A DNA stretch of 64,000 nt from an uncultured Flavobacterium sp. (GTDB lineage Bacteria; Bacteroidota; Bacteroidia; Flavobacteriales; Flavobacteriaceae): NCBI GenBank assembly GCA_943912855.1, contig CALTVC010000004.1, forward strand, positions 62,001-126,000. Direction: 5' to 3'. The translations under genes were made by a program, and so were the position numbers. Of this stretch, positions 1-9,400 are shown piece after piece (the first letter of the stretch is position 1; every line of letters starts with the position of its first letter). The notes beneath the pieces were generated by a model. That model was not told the DNA's origin. It saw only the letters and a list, made by a program, of their open reading frames with translations, and did not search any database.

Positions 1-2
1 CA

Positions 3-908
3 CAGTACACTACAGGTACGCAACTAAAAATAAGCGATAACGGAACTATGGGGTACTACGTAGGTAACAGTACGTACGAAATCCTAGAAATATCAGATAA
101 CCGTATGGTGGTAAGGGTTGTTCAAGGCAATAATCCTGACCTTGCATGGTATCATATCTTAACTACACAAGACCCGTACGGCACACCAGATCCTTCGTAT
201 ACCAACCTTATGTGGCAGGATGAATTTAACGTAGACGGTGCACCTGATGCTACTAAATGGAACATGGAAACCGGAAACAACAACGGATGGGGTAATAACG
301 AACTGCAATACTACCGCCCTGAAAACGCTACTGTAAGCGAAGGTACACTTAAAATCACCGCCAAGCGCGAGAGTTTTAGCGGTTTCAATTTTACTTCGGC
401 ACGTATGCAAACGCACAACAAGTACGACTTCAAGTACGGACGCGTGGTTATCAGGGCAAAACTGCCTACAGGTGGCGGTACATGGCCTGCACTCTGGATG
501 CTGGGCAGTAACTACCAAAGCGTAGACTGGCCTGCCTGTGGCGAAATAGATATTATGGAACACGTAGGTAACCAACAGAACGTAATACACAGTACGCTGC
601 ACTATCCTGGTAATTCTGGTGGAAATGCCAACACATCGACCAAAACCATTGCGGGTGTATCTGAAGGGTTTAAGATTTATGAATTTATATGGAGTGCAGA
701 TGTAATGAAATTTTACGTTCGCGATACCGAAACAGGTACACCTACTCTGATTAAGCAGTTTACAAACTCTGCCGCTAACCACCCGTATTTTAACTGGAAC
801 TTCTTCCTGATTTTCAATGTGGCTATGGGCGGAAACATGGGCGGAAACGTAGATGCCGCATTTACGCAGAGCGCCATGGAGGTAGACTACGTGCGCGTGT
901 ACCAATAG
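3..908 (+). CDS. GH16 endo-beta-1,3-glucanase (laminarinase), 5' end outside window
   Basis: The frame is open from the first bases, so the N-terminus lies outside the window. The first visible residues (QYTTGTQLKISDNGTMGYY and following) resemble the accessory domain that often precedes the catalytic part in Bacteroidota GH16 lipoproteins. The GH16 beta-jelly-roll follows, with the signature GEIDIMEHVG: the nucleophile Glu is encoded at 543 and the acid/base Glu at 558. Family members cut internal beta-1,3 or mixed beta-1,3/1,4 linkages in laminarin-like glucans. A hairpin terminator follows (954-988), then a GH3 enzyme and another GH16, which supports a glucan-utilisation locus. SusC/SusD partners would be upstream and are not visible. 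The family is certain; the exact substrate is inferred. Confidence 0.9.
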   Translation, partial: QYTTGTQLKISDNGTMGYYVGNSTYEILEISDNRMVVRVVQGNNPDLAWYHILTTQDPYGTPDPSYTNLMWQDEFNVDGAPDATKWNMETGNNNGWGNNELQYYRPENATVSEGTLKITAKRESFSGFNFTSARMQTHNKYDFKYGRVVIRAKLPTGGGTWPALWMLGSNYQSVDWPACGEIDIMEHVGNQQNVIHSTLHYPGNSGGNANTSTKTIAGVSEGFKIYEFIWSADVMKFYVRDTETGTPTLIKQFTNSAANHPYFNWNFFLIFNVAMGGNMGGNVDAAFTQSAMEVDYVRVYQ

Positions 909-953
909 TTTTCCAAAACAAAAACATCTTTCTGAAATACCTGCCGGGAGCAG

Positions 954-988
954 GGGAAGTCGGCTATATGTCGGCTTCCCTTTATTTT
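954..988 (+). terminator. Hairpin terminator after the first GH16 gene
   Basis: An 11-bp stem (954-964 with 970-980, two G-U pairs) closes a TATAT loop and is followed by TTTATTTT. It sits between the truncated GH16 gene and bglX, so bglX is reached either by read-through or from its own promoter. Confidence 0.65.
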
Positions 989-1007
989 CGGTACAACACA
1001 CAAATCA

Positions 1008-3320
1008 ATGAAATACAACTATTTTAAGTACGCTTTTATACCACCACTGGCATTTGCCTTAGCCTGCGGAGGTACAAAGTCCCACACAACCGAAACAGCC
1101 AAAGTAACCCCAAAGGATGAAAGAACGGCAATAGACCGCAGGGTAGATTCGGTATTGGCATTAATGACCCTGGAAGAAAAAGCCGGGCAAATGAACCAGT
1201 ACAACGGCTTTTGGGAAGTTACCGGCCCCGCCCCTAAAGACGGTGCTGCCGCCCTTAAGTACGACCACCTGAAAAAAGGCTGGGTAGGCAGTATGCTAAA
1301 CGTTCGTGGGGTAAAAGATGTAAGGGCGTTACAAAAAATAGCCGTTGAGGAAACACGTCTGCACATTCCTGTAATTTTTGGTTTTGATGTAATACACGGT
1401 TACAAAACCGTGAGCCCTATCCCATTGGCGGAAGCCGCAAGCTGGGATTTAGAAGCTATACGCAAATCAGCCGAGATAGCAGCAGCCGAAGCCGCCGCAA
1501 GTGGTCTTAACTGGACGTTTGCCCCTATGGTAGACGTAAGCCGTGATGCCCGTTGGGGGCGTGTTATGGAAGGCGCCGGAGAAGACCCGTTCCTAAACAG
1601 CCGTATAGCCGAAGCACGTGTTAAGGGCTTTCAGGGTGACCTTGGTAACCTAAGCCTGGCTGCCTGTGTAAAGCATTTTGCAGGGTATGCCTTTGCCGAA
1701 TCGGGCAGGGATTATAACACCGTAGACATTAGCGACAATACCCTGAACAACATTATTCTCCCTCCTTTTAAGGCAGCGAGCGATGCAGGGGCGCTTACCT
1801 TTATGAACTCCTTTAACGAGCTGGAAGGTATACCCGCCACAGGCAACAGCTACCTGCAACGCGACATCCTGAAAGGGCAATGGGGCTTTAAAGGCTTTGT
1901 AGTATCGGACTGGGGCTCTATGGGAGAGATGATTTCGCATGGGTATGCCAAAGACCTTAAGGATGCCGCTATGAAAGCCGCCAACGCCGGTAGCGACATG
2001 GATATGGAATCGTATGGGTATGTGGAGCATTTAGCAACACTGGTTCGTGAAGGTAAAGTATCTCAGGATAAAGTAGACGATGCGGTGCGCCGTATACTAC
2101 GTGTAAAATTTATGCTCGGCCTGTTTGACGACCCGTATAAATACTGCAACGAAACCCGTGAAAAGGAAACCATTGGCAAAAAGGAATTTCACGATGGTGT
2201 GCTGGATATGGCACGCAAATCTATCGTGTTACTAAAAAATGAAAAGAACCTGTTGCCATTGGCTAAACAAGGCAAAAAAGTCGCCCTGATTGGCGCTTTG
2301 GCAAATGATAAAACCAGTCCGCTGGGAAGCTGGCGCATTGGTACCGATGACGGTACAGCTGTATCAGTACTGGAAGGAATGCAACAATACAAAGGCAATC
2401 AATTGGTTTATGCCAAAGGTGCCGATGTAGCTTTGGGCAAGCCCGTTTTTGTAAGCGAAACCAAAATAAACACTACCGATAAAAGCGGTTTTGCAGAAGC
2501 GGTTAAAGCCGCCAGAGCTGCCGATGTGGTAGTTATGGTACTGGGTGAACACGGACTGCAAACCGGAGAAGGACGTAGCCGTAGCGATTTGGGATTACCG
2601 GGTGTACAGCAGGAATTGCTGGAAACCGTTTATAAAGCAAACCCAAATATTGTATTGGTACTTAACAACGGCAGGCCATTGGCACTACCATGGGCTGCAG
2701 ATAACATTCCTGCCATAGTAGAAGCATGGCATTTGGGTACCGAAGCAGGAAATGCCATAGCGCAAGTATTATACGGAGACTATAACCCGAGCGGTAAACT
2801 ACCTATGAGTTTCCCGAGGAGTGTGGGGCAGGTACCTATTTACTACAACCACAAAACCACCGGAAGACCGGGTAACGGGCAACCTACAGAGAGCGTATTC
2901 TGGTCGCATTATACAGATGTGGCTAACAGTCCGCAATACCCGTTTGGGTATGGGCTTAGCTATACCACTTTTGGATACTCTAACCTGAAACTGGATGCTG
3001 CTTCGTTTGGAAAAGGAGGAAAGGTATCCGTATCGGTTGATGTAAAAAACACAGGTAAAACCGAAGGCAAGGAAGTGGTTCAGCTCTATCTGCAAGATCA
3101 CGTAGCATCGGTAACGCGTCCGGTACGAGAACTGAAAGGTTTTGAAACCATCAGCCTGAAACCGGGAGAAACCAAAACTGTACGCTTTAGCATAAACGAA
3201 AAGCTAATCGAGTTTTATACCGCAAATAAAAAATTTGAAGCAGAACCCGGAGCCTTCAGCCTGTACATAGGTGGCGACTCTAACGCTTCGCTCAAAGCTG
3301 ATTTTAGTTATACTGAATAA
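1008..3320 (+). CDS. bglX: GH3 beta-glucosidase, lipoprotein (BglX-like)
   Basis: This 770-residue GH3 enzyme should release glucose from the non-reducing end of beta-glucan oligosaccharides. The N-terminus is a lipoprotein signal with lipobox ALAC (Cys near residue 20), so it is membrane-anchored, probably periplasmic. The (alpha/beta)8 domain covers about residues 40-370 and contains the nucleophile motif VVSDWG, with Asp301. The alpha/beta sandwich follows at about 400-620, and a fibronectin-III-like domain ends the protein at about 680-765. The length matches BglX. Only 9 nt separate it from the downstream GH16 gene, so the two are likely co-transcribed: one gene makes oligosaccharides outside and the other finishes them to glucose. 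Confidence 0.95.
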   Translation: MKYNYFKYAFIPPLAFALACGGTKSHTTETAKVTPKDERTAIDRRVDSVLALMTLEEKAGQMNQYNGFWEVTGPAPKDGAAALKYDHLKKGWVGSMLNVRGVKDVRALQKIAVEETRLHIPVIFGFDVIHGYKTVSPIPLAEAASWDLEAIRKSAEIAAAEAAASGLNWTFAPMVDVSRDARWGRVMEGAGEDPFLNSRIAEARVKGFQGDLGNLSLAACVKHFAGYAFAESGRDYNTVDISDNTLNNIILPPFKAASDAGALTFMNSFNELEGIPATGNSYLQRDILKGQWGFKGFVVSDWGSMGEMISHGYAKDLKDAAMKAANAGSDMDMESYGYVEHLATLVREGKVSQDKVDDAVRRILRVKFMLGLFDDPYKYCNETREKETIGKKEFHDGVLDMARKSIVLLKNEKNLLPLAKQGKKVALIGALANDKTSPLGSWRIGTDDGTAVSVLEGMQQYKGNQLVYAKGADVALGKPVFVSETKINTTDKSGFAEAVKAARAADVVVMVLGEHGLQTGEGRSRSDLGLPGVQQELLETVYKANPNIVLVLNNGRPLALPWAADNIPAIVEAWHLGTEAGNAIAQVLYGDYNPSGKLPMSFPRSVGQVPIYYNHKTTGRPGNGQPTESVFWSHYTDVANSPQYPFGYGLSYTTFGYSNLKLDAASFGKGGKVSVSVDVKNTGKTEGKEVVQLYLQDHVASVTRPVRELKGFETISLKPGETKTVRFSINEKLIEFYTANKKFEAEPGAFSLYIGGDSNASLKADFSYTE

Positions 3321-3329
3321 ATAACCACT

Positions 3330-4103
3330 ATGAAAACATTAGCCACTATCCTATTGCTGTGCACTTCGGTCATTGCATTGGCACAGCCAAAAAAAGGCAA
3401 ACTGATTTGGGAAGAAAACTTTAATGGTACCAAGCTTGATGAAAAGGTTTGGAACTTTGAGCTTGGTAACGGTTGTCCTAACGTATGCGGCTGGGGCAAT
3501 AACGAGCGTGAGTTTTATACCAAAGATAATCACGTTGTAAAAGACGGTTACCTTACCATCACTGCAAAAAAAGAGGGCGACAAGTACACCAGTACCCGTA
3601 TAACCACCGCGGGCAAAAAAGAGTTTACCTACGGCTACATGGAAGCCCGTGCTAAAATACCATCGGGTCAGGGCATTTGGCCTGCCTTTTGGATGCTTGG
3701 GAGCAATATAGGTAAGGTAAGCTGGCCCCTTGCAGGAGAAATAGACATCATGGAGTATGTGGGTAAAGAACCTCATACCCTCTACAACACCATACATACC
3801 AAGGCTACGCACGGCGACCACGCCAGCAGCAACAAGACGGTTGTAGGCAAAATTGAGGAAGGCTTCCATACCTACGGCGTAGACTGGACAAAGGATGCCA
3901 TGACGTTTTACTATGATGGTAAAGCAATGTATACCTACAAACCCAAAGATAAAAACATAGAAAACTGGCCGTTTGACCAACCTTTCTATTTTTTAATAAA
4001 CATGGCTGTGGGGGGCAACTTTGGCGGGCCTGAGGTAGACGACAGCATTTTCCCTACGGAATATGTTATAGACTATGTAAAGGTATACAGCAATAAACAA
4101 TAG
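3330..4103 (+). CDS. GH16 endo-beta-1,3-glucanase, secreted, compact
   Basis: This 257-residue protein is a signal peptide (cleavage after about ALAQ, residue 19) plus one GH16 domain, without accessory modules. The catalytic signature GEIDIMEYVG is intact, with Glu137, Asp139 and Glu142. The aromatic cleft sequences FWMLGSN and GWGNNE are typical of laminarinases. It starts 9 nt after bglX and a strong hairpin follows it, so it ends the operon. It is the second GH16 here; the first is larger and has an N-terminal extension. This suggests division of labour between a surface-anchored and a soluble enzyme (inference). Confidence 0.93.
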   Translation: MKTLATILLLCTSVIALAQPKKGKLIWEENFNGTKLDEKVWNFELGNGCPNVCGWGNNEREFYTKDNHVVKDGYLTITAKKEGDKYTSTRITTAGKKEFTYGYMEARAKIPSGQGIWPAFWMLGSNIGKVSWPLAGEIDIMEYVGKEPHTLYNTIHTKATHGDHASSNKTVVGKIEEGFHTYGVDWTKDAMTFYYDGKAMYTYKPKDKNIENWPFDQPFYFLINMAVGGNFGGPEVDDSIFPTEYVIDYVKVYSNKQ

Positions 4104-4131
4104 AGTTAGTTTAGAGTATAAAGTTAGTAAG

Positions 4132-4170
4132 GGCGGGGCTGCACATCTGTGTGGCCCTGCCTGATTTTAT
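4132..4170 (+). terminator. Terminator of the beta-glucan operon
   Basis: A GC-rich 13-bp stem with some G-U pairs (4132-4144 with 4149-4161) and an ATCT loop is followed by TGATTTTAT. It lies between the converging GH16 gene and the TerB-like gene. Confidence 0.7.
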
Positions 4171-4187
4171 ACCTAAACCGTTTGAAT

Positions 4188-4589
4188 TTAGTTTTGTTGT
4201 GCTTTAAAAAGACCAAGAAGGAAATTAGGATCTACCATACCTGTTTCAGATTGTTCCATAGCATCCAGCACGCCCTGTGTGGCATACGGACTAAGCCCCA
4301 TAGAAACACCTATTTCGTGTATGGCTACCTGCTCTTTATCGTGCAATATACCATCGGCATGCATAAGGAGTGCAAGGCGATAGAAATGCAGTATACGCTC
4401 GTGTTCGTCTTTTATGGTAATGTGTGGAGCAGGGTTTACAAACAGGCTTTCAAAAATGTCTGTTTCTACCCTAAGATTCTTGGCTATAATTTGCAGGAAA
4501 CGGTATTCGCGCTCATTTATATGCCCATCTACACGTGCAAAGGCAATCATATCAGACAGTAAACTAAGCTTTTCCTGGTACGTACTCAT
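4188..4589 (-). CDS. TerB-like protein
   Basis: This is a 133-residue helical protein resembling the TerB/DjlA-N fold: a helical run containing MIAFARVDGHINEREYRFL, then a second similar half (LALLMHADGILHDKEQVAIHEI). The paired acidic D-G-x-I segments are the part of this fold thought to bind metal. There is no signal peptide, so it should be cytoplasmic. It is the last gene of a minus-strand signalling cluster, 36 nt after the CheB gene. In other genomes TerB-like proteins accompany stress responses, but no other ter genes are present here, so tellurite resistance should not be assumed. Confidence 0.7.
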   Translation of the reverse strand: MSTYQEKLSLLSDMIAFARVDGHINEREYRFLQIIAKNLRVETDIFESLFVNPAPHITIKDEHERILHFYRLALLMHADGILHDKEQVAIHEIGVSMGLSPYATQGVLDAMEQSETGMVDPNFLLGLFKAQQN

Positions 4590-4625
4590 AGTAAAGAAGA
4601 TTTCGGCTAAAATATTTCTTTTAAC

Positions 4626-5219
4626 TTAAAAATCCAAACGGGCACTAAGTTGGTTTATATAATCGGCAAGAGTATCGGGGGTAATAAGCGCATCCGGCAC
4701 AAGATGATTTATGGCATATTGTGGCATATACGGCATTTCGGCAGTATCAGGTTCCTGCACAACTATAGTCCCTCCCAGGTGTTGTACCATTGAGAGTCCG
4801 TCAGTACCATCGGCATTGGCACCACTAAGCAGAATGGCGGTAACGCCACTACCATAGGTTTCTGCTGCCGACTGAAACACTACGTCTATGCTTGGCCTGC
4901 TGTAATTTACTTTGTCTGAAACATCAAGAGAGAGCTCACCATTATGTTCAAAAAGCAAATGGTAATCAGCAGGAACTATATAAATATACCCCGGTAATAG
5001 CAGGGTTTTATCTTCGGTTTCCCCTACGGGAATGACTGTTTTTGCAGCAATCAGGTTTTCTAACAGACTGTCATCGCTGTTCTTACGGTGTACTACAATT
5101 ACTACCGGAAAGCTTTTTATGGGCGTAAGACGGGGTAGCGCCTTTATAAGTACTTCAAGACTGCCTGCCGATCCTCCTATGAGTAGTATGGGGGTTCCTT
5201 TTAGCGTACCTTTTTCCAT
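4626..5219 (-). CDS. cheB: CheB-type protein-glutamate methylesterase domain, stand-alone
   Basis: This 197-residue protein consists of the CheB methylesterase domain only. The catalytic triad is visible: Ser17 in IGGSAGS, His44 in VVHRKNSD and Asp137 in SGANADGTDG. The domain removes methyl groups from glutamates or deamidates glutamines in receptor-like coiled coils. The usual N-terminal receiver is missing, so its activity cannot be controlled by phosphorylation of its own chain. Its start overlaps the end of cheR by 19 nt, which indicates translational coupling. No chemoreceptor, CheA or CheW is encoded nearby, so it probably acts on the adjacent kinases (inference). Confidence 0.9.
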   Translation of the reverse strand: MEKGTLKGTPILLIGGSAGSLEVLIKALPRLTPIKSFPVVIVVHRKNSDDSLLENLIAAKTVIPVGETEDKTLLLPGYIYIVPADYHLLFEHNGELSLDVSDKVNYSRPSIDVVFQSAAETYGSGVTAILLSGANADGTDGLSMVQHLGGTIVVQEPDTAEMPYMPQYAINHLVPDALITPDTLADYINQLSARLDF

Positions 5220-6010
5220 ATTTTCTCTTTCCTGAGTTGCTCATAATTGTTCTGCACATCAGAAAACTTTATGGTTTCCTTTGTCCCCAACGCCATATAA
5301 CCAAGTGTAGACAGGCTGTCATCAAAAAGTGTGAGTGCCCTGTTTTGCAGGTCTTTGTCAAAATAAATAAGTACGTTACGGCACAGGATAATATCAAACT
5401 CGTTAAACGAACGGTCAGATACCAGATTGTGCAACGAAAATATCATTTTCTCTGAAAGCTCATCCTTAAATTTTGCATGCCCATGATTGGCTATGTAGTA
5501 TTTTGAGAAATCCTGCTTACCACCCGAAGCCAGGTAGTTTTCGCTGTACTGTTTCATTACCCTAAGCGAGAAAACCCCTCTTTTAGCAGCACCTAAAACA
5601 ATGGGGTTGATGTCTGTAGCGTAAATAAGGCTCTTGTGTAATACATTGGCTTCTTTAAGTAAAATAGCCATTGAATAGACTTCCTCACCTGTAGAACAGC
5701 CCGCATGCCACACCCTTATAAAGGGTTTTGTCGCAAGCACAGGTATAATTTCGTTTCGGAGTACGTTGTAAAAAGAAGGATCGCGGAACATCTCTGTAAC
5801 GTTTACCGTGATTTCTTCTACCATACGCCTGAAGTAATCTTCATCGGCACGTACGCGCAACAGGAATTCACCAAAGCTGTCAAATCCGTCTATATCGTAC
5901 AGGCGGTCTACCCTCCTGCGGAAAGAAGCCCTGGAATATCCACTGAAATCAAATCCGTGGTAATCATATATATCGTTTATCAGTAGCTCCAGCTCCCTGT
6001 CATCAATCAT
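5201..6010 (-). CDS. cheR: CheR-type protein-glutamate O-methyltransferase
   Basis: This 269-residue protein has the all-helical CheR N-domain (about residues 1-75) and the SAM-dependent methyltransferase domain (about 80-269). Visible motifs are VTEMFRDPSFY, the SAM-binding sequence HAGCSTGEEVYSMAILL at about 102-118, and LCRNVLIYF. The length is normal for CheR. It transfers methyl groups from SAM to glutamates. It lies between a lone receiver (15 nt upstream) and CheB (19-nt overlap), giving a complete methylation/demethylation pair within a histidine-kinase operon. I infer that its target is the coiled coil of the neighbouring hybrid kinase. Confidence 0.92.
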   Translation of the reverse strand: MIDDRELELLINDIYDYHGFDFSGYSRASFRRRVDRLYDIDGFDSFGEFLLRVRADEDYFRRMVEEITVNVTEMFRDPSFYNVLRNEIIPVLATKPFIRVWHAGCSTGEEVYSMAILLKEANVLHKSLIYATDINPIVLGAAKRGVFSLRVMKQYSENYLASGGKQDFSKYYIANHGHAKFKDELSEKMIFSLHNLVSDRSFNEFDIILCRNVLIYFDKDLQNRALTLFDDSLSTLGYMALGTKETIKFSDVQNNYEQLRKEKIWKKVR

Positions 6011-6024
6011 ACGCTACGATTTAG

Positions 6025-6390
6025 TTATACATTTTTCAGCACCTGGGTTAGGTGGTCTATGTCTACCGGTTTAGAGATGTAGTCATCGGCACCCGCCTCA
6101 AGGCATTTTTCGCGGTCGCCCACCATAGCCTGTGCCGTAACGGCAATAACAGGTATGCCCGCGCGGTTTTCAAGGCCTTTAATAATAGGTATGGCTTCAT
6201 AACCATCCATACCGGGCATCATCATGTCTATCAGTACAATGTCTACCGGGGTATCGCCCTGAAGCAGCTCTATGGCTTCTACAGCGCCCTGACAAGACAG
6301 GCAGTTATACGACCGTGCCTTAAGCACAGCACTCAGCGCAAAGATATTACGCACATCATCATCGATAATCAATACCGTCTTTTTTTCCAT
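6025..6390 (-). CDS. Single-domain response regulator (receiver only)
   Basis: The 121 residues form one CheY-like receiver. Acidic pocket residues Asp10-Asp12, phospho-acceptor Asp55 (VLIDMMMPG), the conserved Thr in VIAVTAQ and Lys in SKPVD are all present. There is no output domain, so it works by binding a partner or as a phosphate carrier. It closely resembles the third receiver of the adjacent hybrid kinase (shared DDDVRNI, DMMMPxMDGYE and GDREKC motifs), pointing to a recent duplication. It lies 33 nt downstream of that kinase gene and 15 nt before cheR. Confidence 0.93.
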   Translation of the reverse strand: MEKKTVLIIDDDVRNIFALSAVLKARSYNCLSCQGAVEAIELLQGDTPVDIVLIDMMMPGMDGYEAIPIIKGLENRAGIPVIAVTAQAMVGDREKCLEAGADDYISKPVDIDHLTQVLKNV

Positions 6391-6423
6391 ACTTTACTAA
6401 ACTACCTATTTTTCTAAGATTGA

Positions 6424-9400
6424 TTATCGTTTGTCATACAGCCACACACGCAATAACGATAGTAACTGGTCTACGTCTACCGGCTTGGTAATGTAATCGC
6501 TGGCACCGGCATTAATACATTTTTCACGGTCGCCCGTCATGGCCTTGGCCGTAACAGCTATAACCGGAAGGTTTCTCATAGATGGGTTTTGCCTTATGCG
6601 GGTAGCGGTTTCGTAACCGTCCATGTTTGGCATCATCATATCCAGTAGCACCACATCGGTATCCGGATTTTGTTCCAATACATTTAGCGCCTCTTTACCA
6701 TCTATGGCAGTTATCACATTCATTTTAAGGTTTTCCAATGCCTTGGTAAGCGAATAAATGTTACGTACATCATCGTCTACCACAAGCACTTTTTTACCGT
6801 TAAGAATATCATTTAGCGAACCCAGCTTTTTGTCTATGCTGCGTTTGCCGTCTTTATTTTCTTCAACAAGGTGCAGGAACAACGATACCTCATCCAGCAT
6901 ACGCTGATATGAGTGGGCTGTTTTTACAATAATGCTGTCGGCATATTTTTTAATCTTCAGCTCCTCTTTCATAGAAAGGCTCTTCCCTGTAAATACAATT
7001 ACCGGAAGGTTTTCAAGGCCCGGGCTCTGTTTTACACTTTCAAGCATATCATACGCCTGCCTGTCGGGCACACCCATATCCAGGATTACGCAGTCCACGT
7101 CAGATTTTTTAAGCGAGTCTATCCCCTGGTCTATGTCACTCCTTATTTCTGAATTGATGTTGTTTGACTCCAGGAAAAACGCCAATGCCTGTGCATGCTT
7201 AGGGTTGTCTTCTACAATAAGTACCTTTTGCGACTCACGGTTAATGAAGTGCTCTATACGCCTGAATATATCTGGTATTTGTTCAAACGCTACAGGTTTA
7301 TCCAGGAAGTTTACCGCTCCTTTAAGAAGGCTTTCCTTTTTAACCTTGTGCGATGACATAATGTGCACCGGAATATGCTTGGTTTGTACATTGCCTTTAA
7401 GGTCTTCCATTACTTCCCATCCGCTCTTCATAGGCAACTGTATATCTAGCAGTACCCCTACCGGCCTGTAAGCCAATGCAAGGTTAAGCGCATGGTCACC
7501 ACGAACAGACACGATGCCTTTATAGCCACGCTTACGCGTAAAATCGAGCAGGCTCTTAGCAAAGTTAATATCGTCTTCTACAATAAGCACGGCACGGTCG
7601 CCCTGCTTAATGCTATCGCGGTCGTCAGCTACGGCATCAGGTATTACTTCGCTACGGAAACTCTCGTAATTATCCTGCTCCTTAATGCCCAGATCCTCAT
7701 CTTCCATAAGAAGGTCTTCTTTTGGATTAAGGAATGCCGGAGTTACGGTTACCTGTTGTGCTACCGCCGAACCGTAAATAGGCACAGTAAGTGTAAATTC
7801 ACTACCCTTGCCCGGTTCGCTCTTCAGGCTGATTTCACCATGTAGCAGCTTGGCAAGCTCACGGCTAATTGAAAGCCCAAGACCTGTACCTCCGTACTTA
7901 CGTTTGGTACTGCCATCTGCCTGCTGGAACGCTTCAAATACCAGTGCCTGTTTATCTCTTGGTATGCCTATACCGGTATCTTTTACGGTAAAGCTTACCA
8001 GTTTATCGTTTATAGGATGTTTGGTTACGCTAAGGGTTACACTACCCTCAGACGTAAACTTAATAGCATTTGAAATCAGGTTTTTAATGATTTGCTCCAT
8101 ACGCATTTTGTCTGTGCGCAGTACCAATGGAGCATTTTTATCTTCAACAATAAATGAAATGCCCTTTTCTTTAGCCATTTGAGTAAACAATCCGGTAATG
8201 TTACCTGTAATCTCCTTCATGCTTACATCAGCATAATCAAGATCCATTTTACCCGCCTCAATTTTACTAAGGTCAAGTATCTCATCTATAAGCCCAAGAA
8301 GCCCGTTACCGGAACTCTGTATTACCTTAGCAAACTCTACCTGCTCTGTACTCATGTTCTCCTCATTATTCTCTGAAAGCAACCTGCTTAACAGCAATAT
8401 AGAGTTTAACGGTGTGCGCAGCTCGTGCGACATATTGGCAAGGAACTCACTCTTATAACGTGTGGTAATTTCCAGCTCCTCAGATTTCTTCTGAATTTCC
8501 AGATTACGCTCCTCAAGCAGCGTACTGCGCTCGCTCAGCTCTTCGTTGGTCTGCTGAAGTTCTTCCTGTTGTACACGTAGTTCTTCTTCACTCGCCTGAA
8601 GTTTTTCAGTTTGTGCTTCCAGCTCTGCGTTCATGCTTTCCAGCTCGGTGTGCTGTGCACGTAGTTCCTCACTCTGCGCCTGGGTTTCTTCAAGAAGCTC
8701 CTGTATGCGCTTACGGCTTTGGGCGGCACGTAATGCAATACCTATGTTTTTGCCCAATGCATCTATAAACAGTATGTCGCGTTCGGTAAAACCGTTAATG
8801 CTTACCAGTGTAAGCGTACCTTCGGTTTTAATGTCTACAAGCGGAAGTGCTACGATGTGGCTCGGCTTAATTTCGCCTAATGCATACGAAACACTAATGT
8901 GGCTTGCGTCAATATCTTTTAGTTCAAGGCGCTTTCCTGTAAGAGCTGCCTGCCCCGTAAGCCCTTCGCCAAAAGGAATCAATTTACGGTTTTCATCGGG
9001 TACAAAACTATAACCGGCTGCAGGTAACAGGTAATCGTTCTCTGCTATGTAAATAGCCCCTGCACTACTATTAGTGTATTCGGCTACGTAATTCACTACG
9101 TCTGAGCAAAGCTGCTCTATGGTCTTTTCTCCGATAATGGCATTGTTAAGACCCGCAAGCCCCGACTGGTGCCATTCGTTATCAGACAGGGTTTTAAACG
9201 ACTGGCTTAGTGATTTAGCCATAGCGTTAAGCGAACCGCTTACTACTCCAAGAGCATCGCTTTGTTTATCGTCTATACGTATATCATAATTACCCTCAGA
9301 AATTTGTGCGGCTATCGCACTTACGGCATCTATACGCTCGCTCATTTCACGGTCTTTACCCTTAAGTGCCTCATGCAGTTTTGCCCTATCGCGGAAATCA

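Noticed and set aside
159..1001. A long minus-strand open frame (280 codons) opposite the first GH16 gene
   Set aside because: It is in the antisense frame of a gene with an intact GH16 signature and shows no protein-family pattern; it reflects codon bias.
3351..3980. Minus-strand open frame opposite the second GH16 gene
   Set aside because: Antisense to a well-supported gene, with no recognisable domain.
4149..4562. Plus-strand open frame opposite the TerB-like gene
   Set aside because: The minus strand gives a coherent TerB-like protein that fits the operon; the plus-strand translation is unusually aromatic and cysteine-rich.
4188..4589. Tellurite resistance system
   Set aside because: Only one TerB-like gene is present; no TerC, TerD or TerZ is seen.
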